35,910 nt of DNA, taken from assembly GCA_020049495.1 (NCBI GenBank), contig JAIFKU010000124.1, positions 1 through 35,910 on the forward strand. The letters are read 5' to 3'. Source of the DNA: Accumulibacter sp. Its GTDB lineage: Bacteria > Pseudomonadota > Gammaproteobacteria > Burkholderiales > Rhodocyclaceae. The notes below the pieces were generated by a model. That model was given only the letters and a program-made list of their open reading frames with translations, did not search any database and was not told the origin of the DNA. This document shows positions 35,712-35,910 of this stretch, in pieces (position 1 is the stretch's first letter; each line of letters opens with the position of its first letter). Made by a program: the position numbers and the translations under genes.

Positions 35712-35787
35712 GGCCAGTTAGCTCAGTTGGTAGAGCAGCGGATTGAAAATCCGCGTGTCCGTGGTTCGATTCCGCGACTGGCCACCA
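35712..35787 (+). tRNA. tRNA-Phe (GAA)
   Basis: A 76-base cloverleaf. The acceptor stem is GGCCAGT/ACTGGCC, the D arm has AGTTGGTA, and the anticodon stem is GCGGA/TCCGC with loop TTGAAAA (anticodon GAA at 35745-35747). The T arm is CGTGG-TTCGATT-CCGCG, and CCA is encoded at 35785-35787. A single-gene unit with its own promoter and terminator. Confidence 0.98.
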
Positions 35788-35803
35788 GAACTTCCAAGCA
35801 ACG

Positions 35804-35829
35804 AGCCCATTCTTCGGAGTGGGCTTTTT
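35804..35829 (+). terminator. tRNA-Phe terminator
   Basis: AGCCCATTC-TTCG-GAGTGGGCT with one T-G pair and an ultrastable TTCG loop, running into TTTTT (35825-35829). Confidence 0.9.
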
Positions 35830-35877
35830 GCTATGTGACGTTCGAATTAGAAGCACCATGGCCGCATTGAGGTATCC

Positions 35878-35910
35878 ATGATTACCAGCATTAAAGACTT
35901 CTTTAACCAG
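35878..35910 (+). CDS. Start of an uncharacterised protein (truncated by the window edge)
   Basis: Eleven codons, MITSIKDFFNQ, after GAGG at 35869-35872, five bases upstream of the ATG. The frame is open to the window end. The N-terminus is reminiscent of TerB-family proteins found in betaproteobacteria, but eleven residues cannot support a family call. Confidence 0.5.
   Translation, partial: MITSIKDFFNQ

Overview
The window reads as chromosome of a betaproteobacterium, most likely in or near the Rhodocyclales (for example Propionivibrio, Dechloromonas or Accumulibacter relatives). This is an inference from the housekeeping gene content and order (mreBCD-mrdA-rodA-rlpA divergent from gatCAB; groESL with a CIRCE element), the GC-rich coding style, and a Na+-pumping oxaloacetate decarboxylase. 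I ran no database comparison, so the genus is open.

Layout. 1-7.3 kb is an accessory metabolic region: the 3' end of a TRAP transporter large permease, a Gfo/Idh/MocA oxidoreductase and an acyl-CoA dehydrogenase on +, then an enoyl-CoA hydratase/CoA-transferase pair and an AGE-family sugar epimerase/isomerase on -. The last two units have near-identical promoters: TTGACA, then a 17-nt spacer carrying the palindrome TGAACCGGTTCA, which has the form of a LacI/GalR-type operator. They therefore look like two arms of one regulon. 7.3-9.6 kb is hypF, separated by a bidirectional terminator from oadG-oadA-oadB (9.7-13.1 kb, -), the membrane Na+ pump oxaloacetate decarboxylase. Its beta subunit has an unusual N-terminal extension. 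A direct/inverted TTGTGTC repeat cluster lies upstream of oadG.

13.5-20.1 kb (-) is the rod-shape operon mreB-mreC-mreD-mrdA-rodA-rlpA, with heptanucleotide tandem repeats forming a long potential hairpin between mreB and mreC. Divergent from it, 20.2-24.0 kb (+) is gatC-gatA-[six-cysteine lipoprotein]-gatB. A dispersed short repeat follows, then pyrE with a small overlapping DUF4124-like gene (-) and xth (+).

26.4-30.7 kb is a second sugar module: a lactonase and a Zn-dependent alcohol/polyol dehydrogenase (-), divergent from a GntR/FCD regulator and a ketose 3-epimerase-like TIM-barrel enzyme (+). Both promoters carry the same TTGTATCCAAA element, so the regulator probably controls both sides. 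Dehydrogenase plus lactonase suggests oxidation of an aldose to lactone and then aldonate; the epimerase would feed or branch this.

31.0-33.2 kb is groES-groEL behind a sigma32-like/sigma70-like promoter and a perfect CIRCE operator. 33.5-35.6 kb is a TctD/TctE-type two-component system. tRNA-Phe, with a near-consensus promoter and its own terminator, follows, and the window ends just inside another gene. I saw no CRISPR array, insertion sequence, phage gene or known defence system. The most promising undescribed elements are regulatory: the paired LacI-type promoters, the GntR divergent region, the mreB-mreC heptamer repeats and the oad upstream repeats.
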